A DNA stretch of 64,000 nt from Litorivita sp040371945 (GTDB taxonomy: Bacteria > Pseudomonadota > Alphaproteobacteria > Rhodobacterales > Rhodobacteraceae), in NCBI RefSeq assembly GCF_040371945.1, contig NZ_BAABWS010000001.1, forward strand, positions 1-64,000. Direction: 5' to 3'. Positions 41,670-49,888 of the stretch are shown in pieces. The notes under the pieces are model-generated. The model did not search any database. It was not told where the DNA came from and saw only the letters and a list, made by a program, of their open reading frames with translations. How positions within the stretch are numbered: the stretch's first letter is position 1; the number at the start of each line of letters is the position of its first letter. A program made the translations under genes and the position numbers.

Positions 41670-42976
41670 TGCTCGGTGATACGGGCGGCGCTGCGCAATT
41701 CGGCCAAGAAGCCCTCGGCATAGGCGGCAAGGCGGCGGTTCTTCAATTGCAAGGACAGATCCTCGCGGCCCAGCCCTTCGGTCAATTCGGTCGAGCGCCC
41801 GCAAAGCATCAAGAAGACCAAGGTTTGCCCGTTCGCCCGCGTCAGCGCGGTCGAGACCTCGCCATCGTCAAGCTTGGCCAGTTCCAGCGCAATGTCTTGC
41901 GGGATTTCGGCGGGCGCTTTGGCCCCGCGCTCAAGGCTCTCGACGGGTTGGCCCTTGGCGACGCCGTATAGGTCATCGCAGGTATCGACGCGCGCGGCGA
42001 CTTTGGCGGCTTTGGCCAAGGCTTCGGGGCTGCGCCCGCCGGGGATGTAATAGGCGGCATATTCGATGGCGGAATATTCGGGTTGTGTGACGCCGGTTTC
42101 CTCGATGGCGCGCATCTGGAACAGGGCGACCGCCCCGTTTAGGGGGATCGGCGCGCTGACCTGTCCGGGGGCGAGGCCAAGGATGATCGGGCGCAGGGCA
42201 GGCGGCAGTTTGGTCAGCGGCATCCATTCCAGCTTGCCGCCGCGCCCGCGTGTCGGCGAGGCGGAATATTGACGCGCGGCCGATGCAAAGGCGGCTTCAC
42301 CTTGAAGACGCGACAACTCGGCGGCGCGCGCTTGCACGGCGGCGGCTTGCGCGGGCGGGGCGACCATGATGATCTCGGAGAGCAGCACCCGCACATCCGA
42401 TCCGGCGGTGGCGCGTTCGGCGCGGTCCAGTTCGGCCTCGGAGACCGACACACGGCTGGCAAAGCGCGCGCGGGCATATTCGCGCCACACAAGGCCGGAT
42501 TCGGCAAAGGCGCGGAAGGTTTGCTCGGAGACGCCGCCGCCTTCGAGGGCGCGAATGAATTGCTCGGCGTTCATATTGGCGCGGGCGGCGAATTCTTCCA
42601 TGCCTTCGAGGACCTGTTCGGGCGTGGCGGTGATCCCTGCGGCTTTGGCGACGGACATTTTCAGCCGGTCGTCGATCAATTGCTCACGCGCCAGTTTCGC
42701 CGGATCGCCAGGCGCGCGCAAAAGCGTCAAGAAGCGCGTGCGCTGCTCAAGCTCGTAGCCGGTGATCACCGCATCATTGACCTTGATCACAGGGGCAAAG
42801 AGGTTTTGCGCCAACGCCGTGCGCGGCAGGGCAAGCAGCAAGGCCAAAACCGCCGCCGCCAAAGCCAAAAGCGCCAAGGCATGGTGGCGCGCGGCGCGGC
42901 GGTCTTGCGCAACCGCGCGGGCCTGCGCGCGCGCGGCGCGTTCGGGGGAGGGGGCTTGGGCAAAGGGATGGGTCAT
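41666..42976 (-). CDS. surA: Periplasmic peptidyl-prolyl isomerase SurA
   Basis: A 436-residue chaperone for outer-membrane beta-barrel proteins such as LptD. The N-terminus has about 35 basic residues before a hydrophobic stretch (ALALLALAAAVLALLLAL ... ALAQ), a signal peptide or anchor. The SurA N-terminal domain (about 65-180) is followed by a parvulin rotamase-like domain (about 185-320). The long basic N-terminus is unusual. The start at 42976 (MTHPF) is preferred; ATG at 43009 would overlap lptD. Coupled to pdxA downstream by ATGA. Confidence 0.85.
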   Translation of the reverse strand: MTHPFAQAPSPERAARAQARAVAQDRRAARHHALALLALAAAVLALLLALPRTALAQNLFAPVIKVNDAVITGYELEQRTRFLTLLRAPGDPAKLAREQLIDDRLKMSVAKAAGITATPEQVLEGMEEFAARANMNAEQFIRALEGGGVSEQTFRAFAESGLVWREYARARFASRVSVSEAELDRAERATAGSDVRVLLSEIIMVAPPAQAAAVQARAAELSRLQGEAAFASAARQYSASPTRGRGGKLEWMPLTKLPPALRPIILGLAPGQVSAPIPLNGAVALFQMRAIEETGVTQPEYSAIEYAAYYIPGGRSPEALAKAAKVAARVDTCDDLYGVAKGQPVESLERGAKAPAEIPQDIALELAKLDDGEVSTALTRANGQTLVFLMLCGRSTELTEGLGREDLSLQLKNRRLAAYAEGFLAELRSAARITEQ

Positions 42977-42996
42977 TGCGGTGTCGTCCTGCCTGA

Positions 42997-45249
42997 TCAG
43001 TTCTTGCATCTACGGGTGTAGCTTTTGTCGATAGTGTCAGTGCTAAAGCCTCGCAGCCCGACCGTAAAGGAAATGTCGGTCGATGGCGCAAGGTTAAGCG
43101 AGGAAGTGAAGCGGCGCGAGAGCGAAAGTGTCATGTCCACGCATTCATTGCGGTATTGCAGGCCGATCCCCGCCTCGGCGGTGCGGTCTGCGGCGACATC
43201 ATAGCGCCAGTTGGCCGATCCGATCCAATGGCGTGCCAAACGGTAGCTGCCGTCGATCGACCATTCGGACACCGTATCGGGGCGGTCCTCGCCCGCATCG
43301 GCGCCCAGCCATACATAGGAGGCCGACAGGTTCATCGCGTCGGATTTGAACCAATCGGCGCGCGCCTCGGCCTTGCTCAGCCCCATGTCGATGTCAAACA
43401 CGCTGCGCCCCGTCAAGGTCAGCCCGCCCGCGCCGCGCCATTGCGCCCCGACGAGCATCCCCGAGGTCGTGCCCGACAGGCCTGAGGTGCGGGTAAAATC
43501 GCCATCGACCTCGTCGCGGTAAACCTGTCCGAGCACGAGGGTGCTTTCGCTGCCCGAGGCCCCATAGCGCGACCACCGCGCCCCCAGCGCCAGCGCCGCG
43601 CCGCGCGCGCGCCGGTCGGCGGCGGTAAAGCGCGTGAGCGAGAAGAGATTGCCCGCGTCAAACTCATTGAGCGTCGATTGCTCGTTGGGCACATCGAGCT
43701 TGGACCCGCCGGTATAGCTCAGCTGTGCCATCGGCTCGATCACATGGCGGGTGCCATTGGCGGCGGTTTTCTCCAAAGGATAGCTCAGCCGCAGCGCCGC
43801 CATCGGCGTCACCTGCGCCGTCGAACCGGCGTAGGTGCTGTCTTGGGCGATGGTGAAACTGTCAAAGGCCAGCGCCCCAGTGGCCCCAAACCGCAGCCCG
43901 CCGCGCAGCGTCCAATCGCGCATCCATCGCGCCTCGGCCTCAAGCTGGGTGACATCGCGCCCGTCGACGATCGAGTCGCTATCAAGGCTGTCGACATCGA
44001 GATCGGAGAAGCGGTAGAAATGCCGCAGCCCCGCCGAGAGCCGCAATTCGCCGCCCGTGATGGCGGGAAACACCCGCCGCTCATAGCTCAGATCGCCGAT
44101 GATCGACGGGATGGTCGCATTGGTCTCGTCATCGCGCAGCGTGTGGTAATTGGTCAAGGCGGCGTTGATATATTCGCCCCGCCGCACCCGCGTCAGGGTC
44201 AGGTCGCTGTCGAGCCGGTCCTTGGAGGAATAGCCGTAATCGACCAGATAGGCATCATCCTTGACCGCTTCGATGTCAAAGCTGAGGGTGAAATCACGCG
44301 GCAGGGCGAATTGCCCGTTGGCAAACAGATAACCGCGCGAGCCGTCTTGCAGGCTGTCTTGGCTCACCGCGCCGGTCACCTCGATCTGCCCGCGCCGGAA
44401 GGCTTGGCGGTAGCGCAGCTCCAGCGTGCGGCTATGGGTCGACAGATAGGGCGTCAGCGTCAGGTCACGGTGATCGCCCATGGCGATGAAATAGGGCACG
44501 CGCACCCCGAACCCCAAAAGCGACGAGCGATGCGCCGTGGGGATCAAGAACCCCGTGGCGCGGGTTTGTGTCGGGTCGGGCAGGCGCAGGCGCGGCAAAT
44601 AAAACACCGGCACATCGAGCACCCGCAATTGCGCTTTGGTAAAGTAAAGCTGGCGCGCCTGTTGGTCATGCACCACGCTTTCGGCGCGGATTTGCCACAG
44701 CGGCGCTTGCGGCACCCCATTGGCGGCGCAGACCGAACAGGAGGTCACCGAGGCCTTGTAAAGACGGCTGTAGCGCCCCTCGGCGCGGCTCATCGACAGG
44801 GCGGCAAGCTGCAACTGCTGGTCCAGAACCACGCGCGCGCCGCGAATGATGCCGCCTTGCAGATCACGGTCCAATTCGGCGCTCTGGGCAAGGATCAGGG
44901 TCTCGCTCTCGCTCTGGCCGTCTTGGCGGGTTTCGGTGAGGCGGATCGGCCCGTCGATGATCAGCCGCCCGTTGCCGCGCTCATAGGTGATTTTCGACGC
45001 ATTCAGCCGCCGCGTGCCATAGAGCACCTCGACCGCGCCCTCGGCCACCAATGTGTCATTGTCGCGCAAATAGACCGTATCGGCGACCAGAACCGCGGCC
45101 TCTTGCGCCGCGCGCGGCGCCGCTGCGGCCCCCGAAGCGCCCGCGTTTTGCGCCATCGCAGGGGGCACCGCGCCCATCGGCGCCAAGGCCAAAGCGCCCG
45201 CCACCACAAGCGCCGCCGTGCCGGAGGATTTGAGCCAGCGCGCGCGCAT
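42997..45249 (-). CDS. lptD: LPS-assembly outer-membrane protein LptD
   Basis: A 750-residue outer-membrane barrel that inserts lipopolysaccharide into the outer leaflet. There is a signal peptide (about 1-33), an OstA-like domain (about 50-150, with VYLRDNDTLVAEGAV), then a beta-barrel with many alternating strands to the terminal RRCKN. Cysteines in CSVCAANG, NECVDM and the C-terminal RRC could form the disulfides known in LptD. Its ATG follows lptG directly with no gap, and it needs SurA from the next gene for folding. Confidence 0.93.
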   Translation of the reverse strand: MRARWLKSSGTAALVVAGALALAPMGAVPPAMAQNAGASGAAAAPRAAQEAAVLVADTVYLRDNDTLVAEGAVEVLYGTRRLNASKITYERGNGRLIIDGPIRLTETRQDGQSESETLILAQSAELDRDLQGGIIRGARVVLDQQLQLAALSMSRAEGRYSRLYKASVTSCSVCAANGVPQAPLWQIRAESVVHDQQARQLYFTKAQLRVLDVPVFYLPRLRLPDPTQTRATGFLIPTAHRSSLLGFGVRVPYFIAMGDHRDLTLTPYLSTHSRTLELRYRQAFRRGQIEVTGAVSQDSLQDGSRGYLFANGQFALPRDFTLSFDIEAVKDDAYLVDYGYSSKDRLDSDLTLTRVRRGEYINAALTNYHTLRDDETNATIPSIIGDLSYERRVFPAITGGELRLSAGLRHFYRFSDLDVDSLDSDSIVDGRDVTQLEAEARWMRDWTLRGGLRFGATGALAFDSFTIAQDSTYAGSTAQVTPMAALRLSYPLEKTAANGTRHVIEPMAQLSYTGGSKLDVPNEQSTLNEFDAGNLFSLTRFTAADRRARGAALALGARWSRYGASGSESTLVLGQVYRDEVDGDFTRTSGLSGTTSGMLVGAQWRGAGGLTLTGRSVFDIDMGLSKAEARADWFKSDAMNLSASYVWLGADAGEDRPDTVSEWSIDGSYRLARHWIGSANWRYDVAADRTAEAGIGLQYRNECVDMTLSLSRRFTSSLNLAPSTDISFTVGLRGFSTDTIDKSYTRRCKN

Positions 45250-46344
45250 CTATCCGTCCTCCATATGCAACAAAATCCCCAATCCGAGCATCACCGAGGC
45301 CACCGGCGGCGCCCATGCGGCCAAGATGATCGGTATCTGGCCGTTCTCGCCCATGATTTGCGCGAAATTGCGCACATAATAAAGCCCAAAGCCGAGCATC
45401 ACCGCGCTCAGCACCGCCACGCCGGTCTTGCCAAACCGCACATGGCGCATGGTAAAGGCCGCCGCGACCAGAACCATTGCGATTAAAAACAACGGCTTGG
45501 CCAATTCCATCTGGAACCAGACCGCATGGCGGCGGGCGGAAAATCCGGCGCGGGTCAATTGGCCGATATGATCGGGCAGGTCCCAGATCGAGATCGACGA
45601 GGGCGTGCCGAACCCCTCCAATATCCGCTCGTTGGTCAGCGAGGAGGCCAGATCGAGATCGCCGTAATGGCGCACGCTGGCTTGCGGATTGGTCCCCGCC
45701 GTCAGCGGCCAGACCGTCGCATCGGTCAATTGCCACTGCCCGCCATCAAGCGCCGCCGATTGCGCCTCGATCCGGCGCACGGGGCCGTTTGGCCCGTAGC
45801 TGATGAAACTGACGTCATACAAAATGGTGGCTTGCGGATTGGCCCGCGCGGCGCGGATCACGGTTTGCCCCTCGGCGTCCGCTTGGCGCAGCCAAAGCCC
45901 CTCGGAGGAGATCGACAACACCTCTTCGGAGCCGCTCGAATAGAATTCGAAAAGCTGCGCAAAGCGTTTGGAGGTGGCGGCGACAATCGGGTTGAGCACC
46001 GAGATCGCCACCAATCCGATCATCAGCGCCACCAGAACCGGCGCGATCAGGGTGCTGAGCGCCGAGCGCCCCGAGGCACGCACCACCACCAGCTCTGAGC
46101 TGCGCGCAAGGCCAAGGAACAAAACCACCGTGGCAAGGATCATCACCAAGGGCAAAATCGTGTAATAGCCGTCGGGCGCATTGAGCAAGGTCAGTTCGAC
46201 CAACTGGCCGAAGCTGGCCGAGGAATTTCCCAAACGGCGCATTTGTTCGACCAGATCGATCAATGTGGTCAGCAAGATGAACACCGCCGAAAGGCCGAAA
46301 AAGCTCTTGGCGAATTTGCGCGCGAAATAGAAATGCAGCCTCAT
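45250..46344 (-). CDS. lptG: LPS export ABC transporter permease LptG
   Basis: A 364-residue inner-membrane permease of the LptB2FG complex that extracts LPS from the inner membrane and passes it to LptC. Six membrane segments are expected: three at the start (MRLHFYFARKFAKSFFG; LTLLNAPDGYYTILPLVMI) and three at the end, around a periplasmic beta-jellyroll (about 135-265). MRLHFYFARKF is the family-typical start. It overlaps lptF by four bases (ATGA), and lptD begins on the very next base after its stop. Confidence 0.93.
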   Translation of the reverse strand: MRLHFYFARKFAKSFFGLSAVFILLTTLIDLVEQMRRLGNSSASFGQLVELTLLNAPDGYYTILPLVMILATVVLFLGLARSSELVVVRASGRSALSTLIAPVLVALMIGLVAISVLNPIVAATSKRFAQLFEFYSSGSEEVLSISSEGLWLRQADAEGQTVIRAARANPQATILYDVSFISYGPNGPVRRIEAQSAALDGGQWQLTDATVWPLTAGTNPQASVRHYGDLDLASSLTNERILEGFGTPSSISIWDLPDHIGQLTRAGFSARRHAVWFQMELAKPLFLIAMVLVAAAFTMRHVRFGKTGVAVLSAVMLGFGLYYVRNFAQIMGENGQIPIILAAWAPPVASVMLGLGILLHMEDG

Positions 46345-47558
46345 GTCGCCGCCTCCGCGGGCGTGTCTTGCGCCGCGTCATCACCGCCCGCCCTGCGCCG
46401 CCATCCGCGCCCGCGTTTGCGCGCGGCCAAGGCCAAAAGCCCCGCCGCCATGGCAAAGCCGACCAATTCGGGCAAATAGACCAAAAGCCACAGACCCTCG
46501 CCCTTGCGCGCCGGTGTCGTCACCGCGCCCTCGATGGATTTGACCACCACCAAAAGCAAAAGCGCCATGACGATCTGCCGCCAGACGCCAAAGCGCGAAA
46601 ATCCGCCCACCAAAAGCGCCGAAAACCCGATCAACGCCCCGACCACGCACAGCAGCGCCTCGGCAAAGCGTTGATGCAGCCGCGAGAGCACTTCGCTCTC
46701 GGCCACTCCCGTGGCGGCGGCCAAACCGCGCGGATCGGTGATGAAGCGATGCGTGGGCTGATAGACGACATTGCGGGTATCGACGGTCTCCATCGTGATC
46801 AAGCCGCTGATGTCATAGGAAAAATCTGAAAAATGCGTGGTCGAGAGGCGATTGTCGGCTTGGCTGAGCCTTTGCGCCATCCCGTCGACCATGACCAGTT
46901 TTGTGCCTTGCTGCGCGGCGCTGCCGTCTTCGGGGGCAGGGGCGTTTGCGCCTGCGGGCGCGGCGGGCGAGCGCACCAGATAGGCGCTGGCGGCGGTATA
47001 GGTGATGGCGCTGCCCGCTTTGGAGCGGTCCGACAAAAACACATCCGACAGCGTCCCGTCGGGCGAGATTTCACCGATGAAAAAGGTGATCCCGTCGGTG
47101 GGGTGCAAAAACGTGCCTTCGGTCAACAGTTTGGCGGTGATATTGCGCGAGATTTCCGCCTCGCGCTCTTTCATCATCGCGCGGCTGGTCGGCACCAGAA
47201 AATGCGTCAGCGCCATCATCATCAGGCCGGTGATCACCCCGTAAACCAACACCGGCCGCGCCAGCCGCCACGGCGAGAATCCCGTCGCCTGCATCACCGT
47301 CAATTCGCTTTCCGAACTGAGCCGGTTGGTCACATAGACCGCGCCCGCAAAGGCGGACATCGGCAACACAAGGCGGATCACATTGGGCAAGGTGAGCGCG
47401 GTGAATTCCAAAAACACCAGCGCGGATTGCCCGTCGCCCACCAAACGGTCGAACAGGCGCGCGGCGGAATTGATCCAGTAGATCGAGACCAGAACCAGCG
47501 CGAAAAAGCCGAACAGAACCATGAGTTGCGACAGCATATATCTGTCGAATCTGGCCAA
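46341..47558 (-). CDS. lptF: LPS export ABC transporter permease LptF
   Basis: A 405-residue partner of LptG with the same six-helix, periplasmic jellyroll layout. MARFDRYMLSQLMVLFGFF and IYWINSAARLFDRLV are family-typical. The start is probably TTG at 47558: GGGGGA sits six bases upstream, and this keeps the conserved FDRYML; the first ATG at 47537 would cut it off. It opens the operon lptF-lptG-lptD-surA-pdxA-ksgA, and is divergent from pepA. Overlaps lptG by four bases. Confidence 0.9.
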   Translation of the reverse strand: MARFDRYMLSQLMVLFGFFALVLVSIYWINSAARLFDRLVGDGQSALVFLEFTALTLPNVIRLVLPMSAFAGAVYVTNRLSSESELTVMQATGFSPWRLARPVLVYGVITGLMMMALTHFLVPTSRAMMKEREAEISRNITAKLLTEGTFLHPTDGITFFIGEISPDGTLSDVFLSDRSKAGSAITYTAASAYLVRSPAAPAGANAPAPEDGSAAQQGTKLVMVDGMAQRLSQADNRLSTTHFSDFSYDISGLITMETVDTRNVVYQPTHRFITDPRGLAAATGVAESEVLSRLHQRFAEALLCVVGALIGFSALLVGGFSRFGVWRQIVMALLLLVVVKSIEGAVTTPARKGEGLWLLVYLPELVGFAMAAGLLALAARKRGRGWRRRAGGDDAAQDTPAEAAT

Positions 47559-47833
47559 GCGATATCCCCCACGTCTTAACTGCCCACTGTGTTAGCGCAA
47601 TTGCACGGGGGGGAAAACTGCTATCTGGTCAAGCGCGCGGCGGCGCGCTAGGTGTGGGCGAGAGCTTGCCATCGGGCCTTGCCATCGCGGCGCGGCCAGA
47701 CAAGGATCGCGCAGGCGAAGGCCGCATCGCGCAGCCCGATACGCCGCGGCCCGCCGACGGCTTTCGGCCCGACCCCCCGCGCATCCGCGCGCGAACCCAC
47801 AGGCGCAGGCGCGCCATACCGAGGAGATATTTT

Positions 47834-49315
47834 ATGACCGAGCAACTTGCCTTTGAGTTTCACGACACCGATCTGGACGCGATTGCCGCTGCCTCTGGCC
47901 GTGTGGCCGTGTTTGTGGGCAGTGACGGCAAGCTCGATCCGGCAGCGCGGCGGGTGAACCGTTTGACCAAGGGCGCATTGGCGCGGTTGGTCGAGGCGGG
48001 CGAGATCGGCAAGATGAAGGCGGGTGAGGTCAAATCCTTGGGCTATCCGGCAGGCATGGCGGCCAAGGCTGTCGATGTGGTCTGCCTGCCCCGCCGCCCC
48101 TCGGTGGCCGAGGCGCGCAAAGCCGGTGCGGCGCTGAGCGCGCGCCAAGGGGGCAGCGCGCTCTTGCTGCTTTTGGGCAGCAACAACCGCGCCGCCGAGG
48201 TGGTCTTGGGCTGCGCCTTGCGGGCCTATGATTTTGACGCCCATATGAGCAAAAAAGCCGACGCGCGCGGCGCCGTCACCGTCATGGCGACCAAATCCGC
48301 CGAGGTCGCAAGCGAGGCCAAACCGCTTTTGGCCAAGGCCGAAGGCGTGTTCTTCACCCGCGATCTGACCAACGAGCCGGCCAATGTTCTGACCACCACC
48401 GAATTTGCAAATCGCCTCGCCGCGCTCGAAAAAATCGGCCTCAAGGTCGAAGTGCTTGAGGAAAAAGACCTGCAAAAGCTCGGCATGGGTGCTTTGCTCA
48501 GCGTCGGCCACGGCTCGATCAGCCCCTCCAAAGTCGTGGTGATGCAATGGAACGGCGGCAAGAAGGGTGATGCGCCCTTGGCCTTGGTCGGCAAGGGCGT
48601 GGTCTTCGACACCGGCGGCATCAGCCTCAAACCCGCCGCAGGCATGGAAGATATGACCATGGATATGGGCGGCGCGGGCGTCGTGTCGGGGGTGATGAAA
48701 TCGCTGGCGCTGCGAAAAGCCAAGGCAAACGTCGTGGGCCTCGTCGGCATCGTCGAAAACATGCCCTCGGACCGCGCCACACGTCCTGGAGATGTGGTGA
48801 CTTCGATGAAGGGCGACACGATCGAAGTGATCAACACCGACGCCGAAGGCCGCCTCGTTCTGGCCGATGTGATGTGGTATGCGCAAGAGCGGTTCAAACC
48901 GCGCGGCATGATCGATCTGGCCACATTGACGGGGGCAATCATCGTCGGCTTGGGCCATGAAAACGCAGGGGTTTTCTCCAATGACGACGACCTGTGCAAA
49001 AGCTTCCTCAAAGCCGCCGAAGCCGAGGGCGAGGGCGCATGGCGCATGCCGATTGGCGAGGCCTATAACGCCTTGATCAAATCGCGCGTGGCCGATGTGT
49101 CGAACTCCGGCGGGCGCCCTGCGGGGTCGATCACGGCGGCGATGTTCCTCAAACGCTTTGTCAAAGACGACATGCCGTGGATCCACCTTGATATTGCGGG
49201 CGTGGCGTCGGTCAAATCCGGCACGGCTTTCTCGCCCAAAGGTGCGACAGGCTGGGGCGTTCTGGCGCTCAACCGCTTGGTTGCGGATATGTGCGAGGCG
49301 GCGGACGAGGGCTGA
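47834..49315 (+). CDS. pepA: Leucyl aminopeptidase
   Basis: A 493-residue M17-family zinc (or Mn) aminopeptidase that trims N-terminal residues in the cytoplasm. The catalytic domain has VGKGVVFDTGGISLKP with metal Lys and Asp, and the signature NTDAEGR is at 334-340. The N-terminal macrodomain-like part covers about 1-165. GAGGAG with seven-base spacing fixes the ATG at 47834. It is divergent from lptF and cotranscribed with holC, a pairing seen in many Alphaproteobacteria. Confidence 0.95.
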   Translation: MTEQLAFEFHDTDLDAIAAASGRVAVFVGSDGKLDPAARRVNRLTKGALARLVEAGEIGKMKAGEVKSLGYPAGMAAKAVDVVCLPRRPSVAEARKAGAALSARQGGSALLLLLGSNNRAAEVVLGCALRAYDFDAHMSKKADARGAVTVMATKSAEVASEAKPLLAKAEGVFFTRDLTNEPANVLTTTEFANRLAALEKIGLKVEVLEEKDLQKLGMGALLSVGHGSISPSKVVVMQWNGGKKGDAPLALVGKGVVFDTGGISLKPAAGMEDMTMDMGGAGVVSGVMKSLALRKAKANVVGLVGIVENMPSDRATRPGDVVTSMKGDTIEVINTDAEGRLVLADVMWYAQERFKPRGMIDLATLTGAIIVGLGHENAGVFSNDDDLCKSFLKAAEAEGEGAWRMPIGEAYNALIKSRVADVSNSGGRPAGSITAAMFLKRFVKDDMPWIHLDIAGVASVKSGTAFSPKGATGWGVLALNRLVADMCEAADEG

Positions 49316-49356
49316 TCGCCCGCTCGCCGTTCCGCCCCTGAAGGAGCCGCAAGACC

Positions 49357-49818
49357 ATGGGCGCTGCCTATTTCTACCACCTCACGCGTAGCCCGCTGGA
49401 GCGCAGCTTGCCGATGCTTTTGGGCAAGGCGCGCGAGGCCGGATGGCGCGTGGCGCTGCGCGGGCGCGACCCCGCGCGGCTGCGCCGGCTTGACGATCTG
49501 CTCTGGGAAGGCGCGCCGGAGAGCTTTTTGCCGCACGGGCTTTGGGACGGACCCGCGCCGCAAGACCAGCCGATCTTGCTCTTGCCCGAGACCGCGCATG
49601 CGGCCAATGCGCCCGATTGCCTGATGGCCATCGACGGCGCACAGATCAGCGCCGCCGAGGTCGAGGCCAGCGCACGGGTTTGTATCATATTTGACGGAAA
49701 CGATCCCGCCGCCGTGGAAGCGGCGCGAGGGCAATGGAAAGCCATTACAAAACAAGGCGCTACAGCGCAATATTGGTCCGAGGAAGGCGGGGGTTGGGAG
49801 ATGAAAGCGCAAAGCTGA
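49357..49818 (+). CDS. holC: DNA polymerase III subunit chi
   Basis: A 153-residue subunit that binds SSB and links the clamp loader to single-stranded DNA. It has the family layout: MGAAYFYHLTRSPLE, KAREAGWRVALRGRDP, then DDLLWEGAPESFLPHG and QDQPILLLPE, with the C-terminal GQWKAITKQG. It follows pepA by 41 bases; pepA-holC is a common alphaproteobacterial order. The chi family is poorly conserved, but the pattern is clear. Confidence 0.9.
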   Translation: MGAAYFYHLTRSPLERSLPMLLGKAREAGWRVALRGRDPARLRRLDDLLWEGAPESFLPHGLWDGPAPQDQPILLLPETAHAANAPDCLMAIDGAQISAAEVEASARVCIIFDGNDPAAVEAARGQWKAITKQGATAQYWSEEGGGWEMKAQS

Positions 49819-49888
49819 GGCGCATATCAACCTTTCTGAAATCAATCGCGCATAGGGCTTTGGGGCAGACTGATAAAGGACCAAGCCC

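Noticed and set aside
43678..45486. 602-codon plus-strand open frame across lptD
   Set aside because: Antisense shadow of lptD; composition is Arg/His/Gly-rich and shows no domain.
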